From positions 62,001 through 126,000 of the forward strand of contig QCTN01000001.1 of the NCBI GenBank assembly GCA_003211135.1: a DNA stretch of 64,000 nt, read 5' to 3'. This DNA comes from Prochlorococcus sp. AG-673-L20 (GTDB lineage: Bacteria; Cyanobacteriota; Cyanobacteriia; PCC-6307; Cyanobiaceae). A program made the position numbers and the translations under genes. Every line of letters starts with the position of its first letter. The stretch's first letter is position 1. Shown piece after piece: positions 54,800-63,440 of this stretch. The notes below the pieces were generated by a model that was given only the letters and a program-made list of their open reading frames with translations, was not told the origin of the DNA and did not search any database.

Positions 54800-56704
54800 T
54801 TATTTTGATGTTTTAAGCAAATCTGAAATTAAATCGGCATTATTATTTTGCAAATTTATAATTTGTTCTTGATCTAATCCTCCTACACTTAATTTCGCCA
54901 TGTCATAAACATGATTAGCAATTTTTGATGCTAATGGATTTTCAACTGGGTCTTTTTTATCAAGAATAATTTTATTACCAGTTATTTTATTTAATCCTGC
55001 AATGAGTGGATGTTCTTTATTAATTAAAAGGACGTGATATTCTGGTAATCCTGGCATTTTTTGTTCCATATATGCCCCCATATCGTTTATTCTTCTCATT
55101 TGTTCAGGTAACAATATCATTGCTGGAGGGGCATCTTTACTTTTAAGAGATTGTACTTTTACTGTTACTTTATCGTTATTTAATGCTTTAGAAATAATAT
55201 CCTTTAGATTATCTGTGTTTGATTTGCCATCTTTATCAACTATTTCTTTTGATTCTTTATCTTCAATCTCATTTATTTCGGAATCAACTCTTTGAAATTG
55301 ATAATTTTCATTTTTATTTTCTATCCATGGAAGAAATTGTGCATCTATTAAAGGATCAGATTTGATTACTTCTTTGTTGTCAGATAAACAAATATTTAAA
55401 GCACTAGATTGCCCAATTACATCAGAACAATATATTATTTTTTTGGAATCGACTATGTTATTCCTGTCCTTATAATTTGATAATGTTGTGTAAAATTTTT
55501 CGTTGGACTTTATAAGAGATTTATCATCGAGATATTTTTTTACGTCCTTATCAGAATTTATAATTGTCTCAAAAATAATACTATTTTCTACAAGATCAGC
55601 AAACTTTTCGTCCTCAATGGCACCAATCTTAATGAAGGCAGAAATTGAATCCCAAATTTCTGCATAAAACTCAGGAGAATTTTTTATTAAATCTTTTAAC
55701 TTATTAGCAATCTTTTTTGAAATGAATGATGAAATAGACCTGACTTTTCTATCAGTTTGCAAGGCACTTCTGCTTACGTTTAATGGTATATCGGTAGAGT
55801 CAATTACACCTCTCAGCGGTAATAGATATTTAGGAACAATTTCCTTTATTGAGTCACTTACAAATACTTGATTGCAAAATAGTTTAATTTCACCTTTTTC
55901 CCAATCGGCTCTCCCAGATAATTTAGGGAAATATAAAATACCTTGTATATCGTATGGATAATCTGTGTTTAAATGAATCCATAAAAGAGGATCTCCTTGA
56001 AACGGATATAAATATTTGTATAGTTCAATATAATCTTCATCCTTTAGTTCACTAGGTTGTTTTCTCCATGGAGGATTTTTCTTATTAATTGTTTCACCCT
56101 CTAATAGAACATCTATAGGCATAAAGTCACAATATTTTTTAATAAGCGATTTAATTCTCTCTGGTTCTATGAATTCTTTTTCTTCATCCATTAAATGAAG
56201 GATTACATCTGTTCCGACTGAATCTCTTTCAGATTCTTCTAATGTGAAGTTAGGTGAGCCATCACATGACCAAATATAAGTTTTACTATCACCTATGGCT
56301 GATTTAGTTAAAATATTAACTTTATCTGCAACCATAAAACTAGAGTAAAAACCTAATCCAAAATGTCCTATAAATTCGTCATTATCTTTTTTATATTTTG
56401 TTAGGAACTCTTCAGCACTAGAAAAGGCAACTTGATTTATATATTTTTTTATTTCTTCATCATTCATTCCAATACCATTATCTGAAATTTTTAAGATATT
56501 TTTTTCCCTATCAATAGTAATTTTTACTTGAGGTTCTTCGCAATTTTCACAATCTCCAGCCATTGAGGCCATTCTTCTTTTGCTAATTGCATCTACAGCA
56601 TTACTAACAAGTTCTCTTAAAAAAATTTCGTGATCAGAATATACAGCTTTTTTTATTATTGGAAAAATATTTTCGGTATTTATTCTAATTTCGCCTTTTT
56701 CCAT
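54800..56704 (-). CDS. htpG: Hsp90 chaperone HtpG
   Basis: A 634 aa GHKL-type chaperone. The ATP site is built from ELVSNAVDAI, ISDNGIGMND and GHFGLGFYSSFMVAD, and the middle domain has RGVIDSTDIPLNVSR. The C-terminal dimerisation domain is intact. It assists protein folding under heat, light and oxidative stress. No CIRCE repeat was seen in the 146-nt upstream gap. Confidence 0.96.
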   Translation of the reverse strand: MEKGEIRINTENIFPIIKKAVYSDHEIFLRELVSNAVDAISKRRMASMAGDCENCEEPQVKITIDREKNILKISDNGIGMNDEEIKKYINQVAFSSAEEFLTKYKKDNDEFIGHFGLGFYSSFMVADKVNILTKSAIGDSKTYIWSCDGSPNFTLEESERDSVGTDVILHLMDEEKEFIEPERIKSLIKKYCDFMPIDVLLEGETINKKNPPWRKQPSELKDEDYIELYKYLYPFQGDPLLWIHLNTDYPYDIQGILYFPKLSGRADWEKGEIKLFCNQVFVSDSIKEIVPKYLLPLRGVIDSTDIPLNVSRSALQTDRKVRSISSFISKKIANKLKDLIKNSPEFYAEIWDSISAFIKIGAIEDEKFADLVENSIIFETIINSDKDVKKYLDDKSLIKSNEKFYTTLSNYKDRNNIVDSKKIIYCSDVIGQSSALNICLSDNKEVIKSDPLIDAQFLPWIENKNENYQFQRVDSEINEIEDKESKEIVDKDGKSNTDNLKDIISKALNNDKVTVKVQSLKSKDAPPAMILLPEQMRRINDMGAYMEQKMPGLPEYHVLLINKEHPLIAGLNKITGNKIILDKKDPVENPLASKIANHVYDMAKLSVGGLDQEQIINLQNNNADLISDLLKTSK

Positions 56705-56850
56705 TTTTAATTTCTTTTTTTTGAACTATTAGATTTTATTTCCTATTTTAAGGTTAATCAAGTTTAATTAGGAGTATTGTCCGTACTTAAAATTTATATT
56801 TTCGTAGCTAGTTCAAATTACATTTTTTTTTCAAAACCCAAAGGGAAACA

Positions 56851-58002
56851 TTATTTAATCCATTGAATTTCAGTGCAATTATGTTCTTTCATAAGATTAT
56901 TGGCTTTTAAATTGTCATTACATGGATTCAAATATAGTATTGTAATTATCCCTTTTTGTTGCAATGCTTTTTGCTCTTGAATACCTTTGTCTAATAAATA
57001 TGAATCTTTAAATAACAACAATACCTTCTTTTTAGGTTGTGATTTTTCAACAATCAAATCTCTTAAATTATCTATAGAGATTGTGAAACCAATACCATTA
57101 ATTATTTTCTCATTAGGATTAAAGTATCTTACTAATTCGTCATACCTACCACCTTTTGCAATTATGGTTTTAATATTATTATTGTCGGAAATAAGTTGAA
57201 AAACTATACCTGCATATAAATTAAGATGCGGTTGATAAGTTGGATCAAGTTGTATTTTTATATTATATTTTTTTGAAATTTTTGATAAAGTATTAAATAA
57301 GCATTCAAGTTCCTCAATTACATTATTATTACCATAAATATTTTTAAGCTTTTTTAGTATGAATGAAGGTTCCCCTCTTGTAAATAATAATTCCTTCAAA
57401 ATTTCTTTATCATTGTTGTCAATATTTAATCTATTTAATGATTCTTGATCTAAATCAACCATGCACTTTTTAATCTCCTCATAATTATTATCCCTATAGT
57501 TGAATAATATTAAATCCATTATTTTTGTTGTGCTAACAAGAAGAGTTAGATTACAACTATCTATTAAATTAATATTATCAATTGCATCAAATAATATATT
57601 AATCACCTCAATCTCTGGGAATTGAGTGTCGTAACTAATTAGTTCTATCCCGCTCTGAAAATTTTCTTGAAATTTAAATGTATTTTTATAACTTTTCTTT
57701 TTGTTAAATACAATACCACTATTAAAAAGTCTTATTGGTCTCTTCTTATTTAATAATCTTGTGGATGTTAATTTAACAATTGAAGTTGTCATTTCTGGTC
57801 GTAAACATAATGAATTATTACTTACTATTCCAATAAGTTCGTCCCCATCAATTACTTCTCTACCTTTGATTGTCTCAAGATTATTAATGAATGAAGGTGA
57901 AATTTCTTCATAACCCCACAACTTATATACATTGTTTAGATCATTAACAATTGAAGAATTATTCCTTACATCTATTAAATTAAATTCTTTTATATCACTC
58001 AT
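56851..58002 (-). CDS. hisZ: ATP phosphoribosyltransferase regulatory subunit HisZ
   Basis: A 383 aa HisRS-like protein without tRNA-binding domain. It has LWGYEEISPSFINNLE, LRPEMTTSIVKLTSTRL (class II motif 2 variant), LDPTYQPHLNLYAGIVFQLI and AKGGRYDELVRYFNP. HisZ is needed with short HisG in histidine synthesis. Being 383 aa long it lacks the anticodon domain of true HisRS. It is upstream of htpG on the same strand, with IMPase before it. Confidence 0.88.
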   Translation of the reverse strand: MSDIKEFNLIDVRNNSSIVNDLNNVYKLWGYEEISPSFINNLETIKGREVIDGDELIGIVSNNSLCLRPEMTTSIVKLTSTRLLNKKRPIRLFNSGIVFNKKKSYKNTFKFQENFQSGIELISYDTQFPEIEVINILFDAIDNINLIDSCNLTLLVSTTKIMDLILFNYRDNNYEEIKKCMVDLDQESLNRLNIDNNDKEILKELLFTRGEPSFILKKLKNIYGNNNVIEELECLFNTLSKISKKYNIKIQLDPTYQPHLNLYAGIVFQLISDNNNIKTIIAKGGRYDELVRYFNPNEKIINGIGFTISIDNLRDLIVEKSQPKKKVLLLFKDSYLLDKGIQEQKALQQKGIITILYLNPCNDNLKANNLMKEHNCTEIQWIK

Positions 58003-58023
58003 TTTAAAACGATAATTTAATTT

Positions 58024-58872
58024 CTAAGTATAAAGTTGTTTTTTAAGAGGAGTGACTTTACTCAATTCCAATTTAAGCTCTTTTTCTAGTTTCGGACTGC
58101 AAGCCAATATTCTTCCAGAGCTAAGATTAAATTCACCGTTAGGGTAATCAGAAACTATACCACCAGCTTCTTTAACAATAATAGCACCAGCAGCTAAATC
58201 CCATATCTCTAAGCCTCTCTCCCAATATCCATCTACTTTCCCTGAGGCAACAAATGCCAAGTCTACAGCAGCTGCACCTCCTCTCCTTACTCCTCTTGTT
58301 TTATGCGTTAGGTAACAAAATTCTGCATAATTATTGTCCTCAGTATCAAACCTATCATATGAAAAACCTGTTACGAGAAGACTATTGATAAGAGTATTAG
58401 CATCTGACACCATTAGTTTTTTATTATTGCAATAAGAACCCTTACCAATACATGAAGAATAAAGTTCGTTTAAATACGGCACTGATATAGCACCTATGAT
58501 AGGTTTGTTTTTATATAAAAGACCTATTGAAGTGCCAAAGAATGGATAACCGTGAGAATAGTTAGTAGTTCCATCTAATGGATCAATGCACCAAGTTAAT
58601 TCTGAGGTCTTTATTAATTTTCCGGATTCTTCTGCATGAATAGAAATATCGCGTGTTTTTATCGTTAGGTACTCCTTGATTTTCTCTTCTATTTCTAAAT
58701 CTACGTTAGTAACTAAATCACCTTTTCTTCCCTTAGAAGAAATTGTTTGAATTTTATTATAGTTTTTAATAAGAATTTCATTACCTATTAGAGCACTCTC
58801 TTTAGCTATATTAGTAAGGAAAATTAAATCAATTTCTGAATTAATTTCTTTTAATTCTTGAATGTTAAACAT
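58024..58872 (-). CDS. Inositol monophosphatase family protein
   Basis: A 282 aa Mg-dependent sugar phosphatase. Metal ligands are HAEESG (about E81) and DPLDGTTNYSHG (D97, D100) with the distal WERGLEIWDLAAGAIIVKEAGG. In cyanobacteria this family may act on inositol, histidinol or fructose-bisphosphate substrates. The hisZ neighbour 21 nt downstream makes histidinol-phosphate phosphatase worth considering, but that is inference. Confidence 0.88.
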   Translation of the reverse strand: MFNIQELKEINSEIDLIFLTNIAKESALIGNEILIKNYNKIQTISSKGRKGDLVTNVDLEIEEKIKEYLTIKTRDISIHAEESGKLIKTSELTWCIDPLDGTTNYSHGYPFFGTSIGLLYKNKPIIGAISVPYLNELYSSCIGKGSYCNNKKLMVSDANTLINSLLVTGFSYDRFDTEDNNYAEFCYLTHKTRGVRRGGAAAVDLAFVASGKVDGYWERGLEIWDLAAGAIIVKEAGGIVSDYPNGEFNLSSGRILACSPKLEKELKLELSKVTPLKKQLYT

Positions 58873-58877
58873 AATAA

Positions 58878-59252
58878 TTAATCTTCCTCAAATTCCCATG
58901 GAGGTGCTTTTCTTGTTTTTCCTTTACCAAAATATTGCCCAAATTGTAAATCATAAACTTCATCATAATACGTAGTTTCGACTTCAATATCTTCAATTAC
59001 TTTGGCAACGCAAAGTAACGCGTAACCCTTATCCTTTAAATCTTGAGACACTCCCATTGCTTCAGGTTGCTCAAGCTTACCTGAAACGATTTTTACAGCA
59101 CAACTTGTACAGCATCCATTTCTACAAGAGAATGGAAGTCTTAACCCTTTTTTTTCAAATTCTTTTAAAATATACTCTTGATCACTAATATTTTCCTGAT
59201 ATATTTTACCAGTTTCTTTATTCCTAATAGTGACTTTAAAAGTCTTTTTCAA
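58878..59252 (-). CDS. Plant-type 2Fe-2S ferredoxin
   Basis: A 124 aa ferredoxin with the C-x4-C-x2-C-x29-C cluster (C43, C48, C51, C81; SCRNGCCTSCAVKI). It has a C-terminal extension VYDLQFGQYFGKGKTRKAPPW beyond the usual ~97 residues. It is therefore probably an auxiliary ferredoxin, not the main photosynthetic PetF. It starts the minus-strand run ferredoxin-IMPase-hisZ-htpG and lies next to tRNA-Ser. Confidence 0.92.
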   Translation of the reverse strand: MKKTFKVTIRNKETGKIYQENISDQEYILKEFEKKGLRLPFSCRNGCCTSCAVKIVSGKLEQPEAMGVSQDLKDKGYALLCVAKVIEDIEVETTYYDEVYDLQFGQYFGKGKTRKAPPWEFEED

Positions 59253-59301
59253 TTAACTTTCCTCAACAAGGGATATTAAAAGGGTAAGATATGAATCTCA
59301 G

Positions 59302-59388
59302 GGAGAGGTGGCCGAGTGGTTGAAGGCGCAGCACTGGAAATGCTGTATAGGGGCAACTTTATCGAGGGTTCGAATCCCTCTCTCTCCG
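59302..59388 (+). tRNA. tRNA-Ser (anticodon GGA)
   Basis: A class II tRNA of 87 nt. The acceptor stem is GGAGAGG/TCTCTCC with discriminator G. The D arm is GCCGAGTGGTTGAAGGC, the anticodon stem is CAGCA/TGCTG with loop CTGGAAA (GGA), the variable arm is long and the T loop is TTCGAAT. It reads UCC and UCU. CCA is not encoded. Confidence 0.97.
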
Positions 59389-59396
59389 TTTTATAT

Positions 59397-59425
59397 TAAT
59401 TGATAAGAATATAAAATATCAATTA
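59397..59425 (+). terminator. Hairpin after tRNA-Ser
   Basis: TAATTGATA and TATCAATTA form a 9-bp inverted repeat with an 11-nt loop, 9 nt after the tRNA end. There is no T-tract, so termination is uncertain. The remaining gap to dnaK (about 190 nt) is very AT-rich and I see no gene or CIRCE element in it. Confidence 0.35.
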
Positions 59426-59614
59426 GGATTTAACTAATCAATACTATATAAATTACATGAATTTTATAAATTAAGCTTTTTCTAAAAAAAAATGAATTTA
59501 TTTTTTTTAATAAAGTTGAAATTATTAGAATTTTATTATTATATGTAGATAACAGAGAATTTAAATTGATTAAATTATTAGTTAAGGATAACTTTTAATT
59601 AATCAAATAATACT

Positions 59615-61612
59615 ATGGGGCAAATAGTTGGGATTGATTTAGGTACTACTAACTCCGTTGTAGGAGTTGTAGAGGCTGGTCGCCCAGTTGTAATTGCAAA
59701 TTCAGAGGGCACAAGAACAACCCCTTCGGTAGTTGGATTCACTAAAAACTCCGAAATTGTTATTGGTGATCAGGCTCGCAGACAACTTGTTTTAAATCCT
59801 AAAAATACTTTTTATAACTTAAAAAGATTCATAGGACGTGATTGGGATGAACTTGATGAAACAAGTATCTCTGTTCCATATAATGTCAAATCCAATGATA
59901 CAGGTAGTGTGAGAATTTTAAGTCCATTTACAGAGCGTGAGTACGCTCCAGAAGAGTTAATAAGTTCGATAATAAGAAAATTAATTAATGATGCAGAAAC
60001 TTATTTAGGAGATACAATCGATTCTGCTGTAATTACTGTTCCTGCATATTTTAATGAGTCTCAGAGGCAAGCTACTAAGGATTCTGCCTTATTAGCTGGG
60101 ATAAAAGTTGATAGAATTTTAAATGAACCTACAGCAGCAGCATTAGCATATGGTTTTGAAAAAAGCTCTTCTAATAACGTACTAGTTTTTGATTTAGGTG
60201 GAGGTACTTTTGATGTCTCTTTATTAAGGATATCTAATGGTGTTTTTGATGTAAAAGCTACTTGTGGAGATACTCAGCTCGGAGGTAATAATTTTGACTC
60301 CAAGATAGTTGATTGGATAGCTGAACGATTTCTTGAGAAACATAAGATTGATTTAAGACGTGATAGGCAAGCTCTTCAAAGACTTACTGAAGCTGCTGAG
60401 AAAGCTAAATGTGAATTGTCAGGATTACAAAAAACCAAAATTTCTTTGCCTTTTATTACTACAAGTGATGATGGGCCATTACATATTGAAGAAGAGTTTG
60501 ATAGGAAATTATTTGAATCGTTATCTGAAGATCTTCTTGATAGGTTGCTTGAACCTGTTCAAATTGCTTTAGAAGATTCTGGTTGGGATGCTGAAGAAAT
60601 TGATGAAGTCGTTCTTGTTGGTGGAAGTACTCGTATTCCAATGGTTCAACAATTAGTTAAGACCCTTGTTCCTAATGAACCATGCCAGTCTGTAAATCCT
60701 GACGAAGTTGTTGCAATTGGTGCTGCGATACAATCTGGAATAATTAGTGGAGATTTACGTGATTTACTTTTAAATGATGTAACTCCTTTATCCTTGGGAT
60801 TAGAAACTATTGGAGGACTTATGAAGGTTCTTATTCCACGAAATACTCCAATACCTGTAAGACAATCAGATGTTTTTAGTACTTCAGAATCGAATCAATC
60901 ATCAGTTGTTGTGCAAGTAAGACAAGGTGAAAGACCACTGGCTTCTGAAAACAAATCATTAGGCAAATTTAGATTGTCAGGAATACCTCCAGCACCAAGA
61001 GGGATTCCGCAAGTTCAAGTCGCTTTCGATATTGATGCAAATGGATTACTAGAGGTTAGTGCAACTGATAGAACTACAGGTAGAAAACAAACAGTAAGTA
61101 TTTCTGGAGGTTCTAATTTAAATGAACAAGAAATTAATATGATGATTGCTGAGGCTAAGTCAAAAGCAACAGAAGATAGAATGAAAAGATCAGTAATTGA
61201 TAGGAAAAATAATGCCCTTACACTAATTGCTCAAGCAGAGAGAAAATTAAGAGACGCTTCATTAGAATTTGGACCATATGGAGCAGAACGACAACAGAGG
61301 GCGGTAGAGCTTGCAATTCAGGATGTTGAAGAATTTATAGATGATGATGATCCTCAAGAATTAGAGATTTCTGTAAGTTCTTTACAAGAAGCCCTTTTTG
61401 GCTTAAATAGAAGATTTGCCGCTGAGAAGAAAGTTGATAGCAATCCCTTACAAGGAATTAAAAATACCTTTGGCTCTTTAAAAGATGAATTATTTTCTGA
61501 TGATTACTGGGATGATGATCCTTGGGATAATCAAATGAATAGTAATTCTAGAAATTCGAGGTATGGTAACTCTAGGGGCGACGATCCATGGGACAATGAC
61601 TACTTCCTCTAA
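59615..61612 (+). CDS. dnaK: Hsp70 chaperone DnaK (cyanobacterial DnaK2-type)
   Basis: A 665 aa Hsp70. The ATPase domain has GIDLGTTNSVVGV, DLGGGTFDVSLL and VLVGGSTRIPMVQ; the substrate domain has NDVTPLSLGLETIGG. The C-terminus is unusual: an acidic, aromatic tail with repeated WDDDPWDN-like motifs, lacking the EEVD-like end. The last 17 nt overlap the start of the dnaJ-like gene, implying coupled translation. Confidence 0.95.
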   Translation: MGQIVGIDLGTTNSVVGVVEAGRPVVIANSEGTRTTPSVVGFTKNSEIVIGDQARRQLVLNPKNTFYNLKRFIGRDWDELDETSISVPYNVKSNDTGSVRILSPFTEREYAPEELISSIIRKLINDAETYLGDTIDSAVITVPAYFNESQRQATKDSALLAGIKVDRILNEPTAAALAYGFEKSSSNNVLVFDLGGGTFDVSLLRISNGVFDVKATCGDTQLGGNNFDSKIVDWIAERFLEKHKIDLRRDRQALQRLTEAAEKAKCELSGLQKTKISLPFITTSDDGPLHIEEEFDRKLFESLSEDLLDRLLEPVQIALEDSGWDAEEIDEVVLVGGSTRIPMVQQLVKTLVPNEPCQSVNPDEVVAIGAAIQSGIISGDLRDLLLNDVTPLSLGLETIGGLMKVLIPRNTPIPVRQSDVFSTSESNQSSVVVQVRQGERPLASENKSLGKFRLSGIPPAPRGIPQVQVAFDIDANGLLEVSATDRTTGRKQTVSISGGSNLNEQEINMMIAEAKSKATEDRMKRSVIDRKNNALTLIAQAERKLRDASLEFGPYGAERQQRAVELAIQDVEEFIDDDDPQELEISVSSLQEALFGLNRRFAAEKKVDSNPLQGIKNTFGSLKDELFSDDYWDDDPWDNQMNSNSRNSRYGNSRGDDPWDNDYFL

Positions 61613-62540
61613 AAAAGACTATCTGTCGATTTTAGGTTTATCCTATGAATTCGACGATATTGAACTTAAAAAAGCTTTTCGAAGAGAAGCAAGAAAATGG
61701 CATCCTGATTTAAATAAAAATGATATAAATGCTGAGGATAGATTTAAACTAATTAATGAAGCCTACGAATTCTTACGTGATCCTGCAAGACGAGTTAAAC
61801 CTATAGATTCTAATTATTCTAATGAAGAAAATATTAATAACTACAGAACAGGTTTTCCTGAATATAAAGATTATCTCAATTCTCTATTTGGATTTGAATA
61901 CGAATCTGAATTAGATAACAAAAGCTATGATGATAGTCCTTCTGATTTTTATGAAGATGAAAATGATGATGAAATTTTTAAAGAAGAAGAGTTTACTAGT
62001 TACGACTACCCAGCGAGATCTCCAGAAGAACCACCACCCGTTAAACTTCATCAAGATATCGAAACTATTATCGAATTAACCCCGGATGAGGCATTGAGTG
62101 GAGCATCTATATTGATTGAATTAGAAGATCAAACTGTTGTAGAAGTTGATACTCCCCCATTTGCTGGAGATGGTTGGAGATTGAGATTAGAGAATATTGC
62201 AAAAGGTGGAAAAGATCATTATTTACAATTAAAAGTACAAACTGAAAATGGACTTCGAATAGATGGTCTACGTGTTCTTTATAAATTAGAGTTATTTCCA
62301 CCCGATGCCCTTCTTGGATGTGCAGTAGAAGTTCCTACTCTTGAAGGAAATGTAACTCTTCAAGTACCTCCAAAGTCTTCAACTGGTAGATTGTTAAGAC
62401 TAAAAGGTAGAGGTCTTACTTTTGGAGATAATATTGGAGATCAGTTTGTAGAAATTTTGGTCGTTATTCCTGCTGATATTAATGATGAAGAAATAGCTTT
62501 GTATACCAGACTTCAAGAATTATCGCTATCAGACGAATAG
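61596..62540 (+). CDS. DnaJ-family co-chaperone
   Basis: About 314 aa from ATG 61596 (MTTSSKKDYLSILGL); the track start at 61563 adds residues from inside dnaK. The J domain has HPD at residues 36-38. An acidic linker follows, then a DnaJ C-terminal substrate-binding domain (IIELTPDEALSGASILIEL, LRLKGRGLTFGDNIGDQFVEI). There is no zinc-finger cysteine cluster, so it is CbpA/type II-like. It stimulates the adjacent DnaK by family role. Confidence 0.92.
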   Translation: MTTSSKKDYLSILGLSYEFDDIELKKAFRREARKWHPDLNKNDINAEDRFKLINEAYEFLRDPARRVKPIDSNYSNEENINNYRTGFPEYKDYLNSLFGFEYESELDNKSYDDSPSDFYEDENDDEIFKEEEFTSYDYPARSPEEPPPVKLHQDIETIIELTPDEALSGASILIELEDQTVVEVDTPPFAGDGWRLRLENIAKGGKDHYLQLKVQTENGLRIDGLRVLYKLELFPPDALLGCAVEVPTLEGNVTLQVPPKSSTGRLLRLKGRGLTFGDNIGDQFVEILVVIPADINDEEIALYTRLQELSLSDE

Positions 62541-62573
62541 TTAAATAATATATAATAAACCTAAAAAGTTTTT

Positions 62574-62966
62574 ATGAATATTTATGTTTTGCTTTACAAC
62601 TTCGGTACAGAGAATGAAGGGATACATTCTATCGAACTAAAAAGTAGAACTATAGTTCTAATGTTTGAAGACAAGGATGATGCCGAACGTTACTGTGGAC
62701 TTTTAGAGGCTCAGGATTTCCCACTGCCTTCTGTAGAAATGATTTCAATAGATGAAATTAGAGATTTTTGCATAAAACTAGATTATGAATGTAAATTAGT
62801 TGAGAAAAATTTTGTTCCAAAGACAGCAGAAGATAGATTGCTAATATCACCTCCTCAAAAAAATTTAGAAGTTGAGACTTGGAATGAAGAAGAAAGCAAA
62901 CAAGAAAATATTGAAGAAAATATAGATTTAAATTCCATTAAGGAGAATCTTGAAAAGCTTCTTTAA
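62574..62966 (+). CDS. DUF3110 family protein
   Basis: A 130 aa protein with the cyanobacterial and plastid DUF3110 domain: NIYVLLYNFGTENEGIHSIEL and FEDKDDAERYCGLLEAQDFPLP. An acidic C-terminal tail follows. Function unknown. It follows the dnaJ-like gene on the same strand by 33 nt and may belong to the chaperone transcript. Confidence 0.83.
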   Translation: MNIYVLLYNFGTENEGIHSIELKSRTIVLMFEDKDDAERYCGLLEAQDFPLPSVEMISIDEIRDFCIKLDYECKLVEKNFVPKTAEDRLLISPPQKNLEVETWNEEESKQENIEENIDLNSIKENLEKLL

Positions 62967-63002
62967 CGTTTAAGATAAAATCAAAGATTATTTAAATTCA
63001 CA

Positions 63003-63440
63003 ATGACTAAAGCTTTATTTGAAACCGATGCAGGCTCCATTAATATTGAATTGTTTTCTAATGATGCACCTAATACAGTTAATAATTTTACAAAACTAAT
63101 TAGTGAAGGTTTCTATGATGGATTGGCTTTTCATCGCGTTATCCCAGGTTTTATGGCTCAAGGTGGTTGTCCTAATACTCGTGCAGGATCTTCAGGAATG
63201 CCTGGAACAGGAGGACCAGGATACAATATTAATTGTGAAATTAATTCAAATAAACATCTAAAAGGTTCACTATCAATGGCACATGCAGGAAAAAATACAG
63301 GTGGGAGTCAATTTTTTATAGTTTATGAGTCGCAGCCACATTTGGATGGAGTACATACTGTCTTTGGAAAAACAGAGGATATGGATATTGTTTTAAAACT
63401 CACAAACGGCTCAAAAATTATAAAAGCCAGTGTGGTTTAA
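63003..63440 (+). CDS. Peptidyl-prolyl cis-trans isomerase, cyclophilin type
   Basis: A 145 aa cytoplasmic cyclophilin without signal peptide. It has [38 protein letters not shown] and [10 protein letters not shown]. It is shorter than most bacterial PpiB but all core active-site motifs are present. It is convergent with ribBA and shares 4 nt with its end. Confidence 0.93.
   Translation: MTKALFETDAGSINIELFSNDAPNTVNNFTKLISEGFYDGLAFHRVIPGFMAQGGCPNTRAGSSGMPGTGGPGYNINCEINSNKHLKGSLSMAHAGKNTGGSQFFIVYESQPHLDGVHTVFGKTEDMDIVLKLTNGSKIIKASVV

Noticed and set aside
56705-56850. Small RNA or CIRCE in the htpG upstream gap
   Set aside because: No inverted repeat with a T-tract and no operator motif seen; treated as ordinary promoter region.
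59389-59614. CIRCE or other heat-shock operator, or a small RNA, upstream of dnaK
   Set aside because: No TTAGCACTC-N9-GAGTGCTAA repeat and no clear gene-like structure; only very AT-rich sequence.
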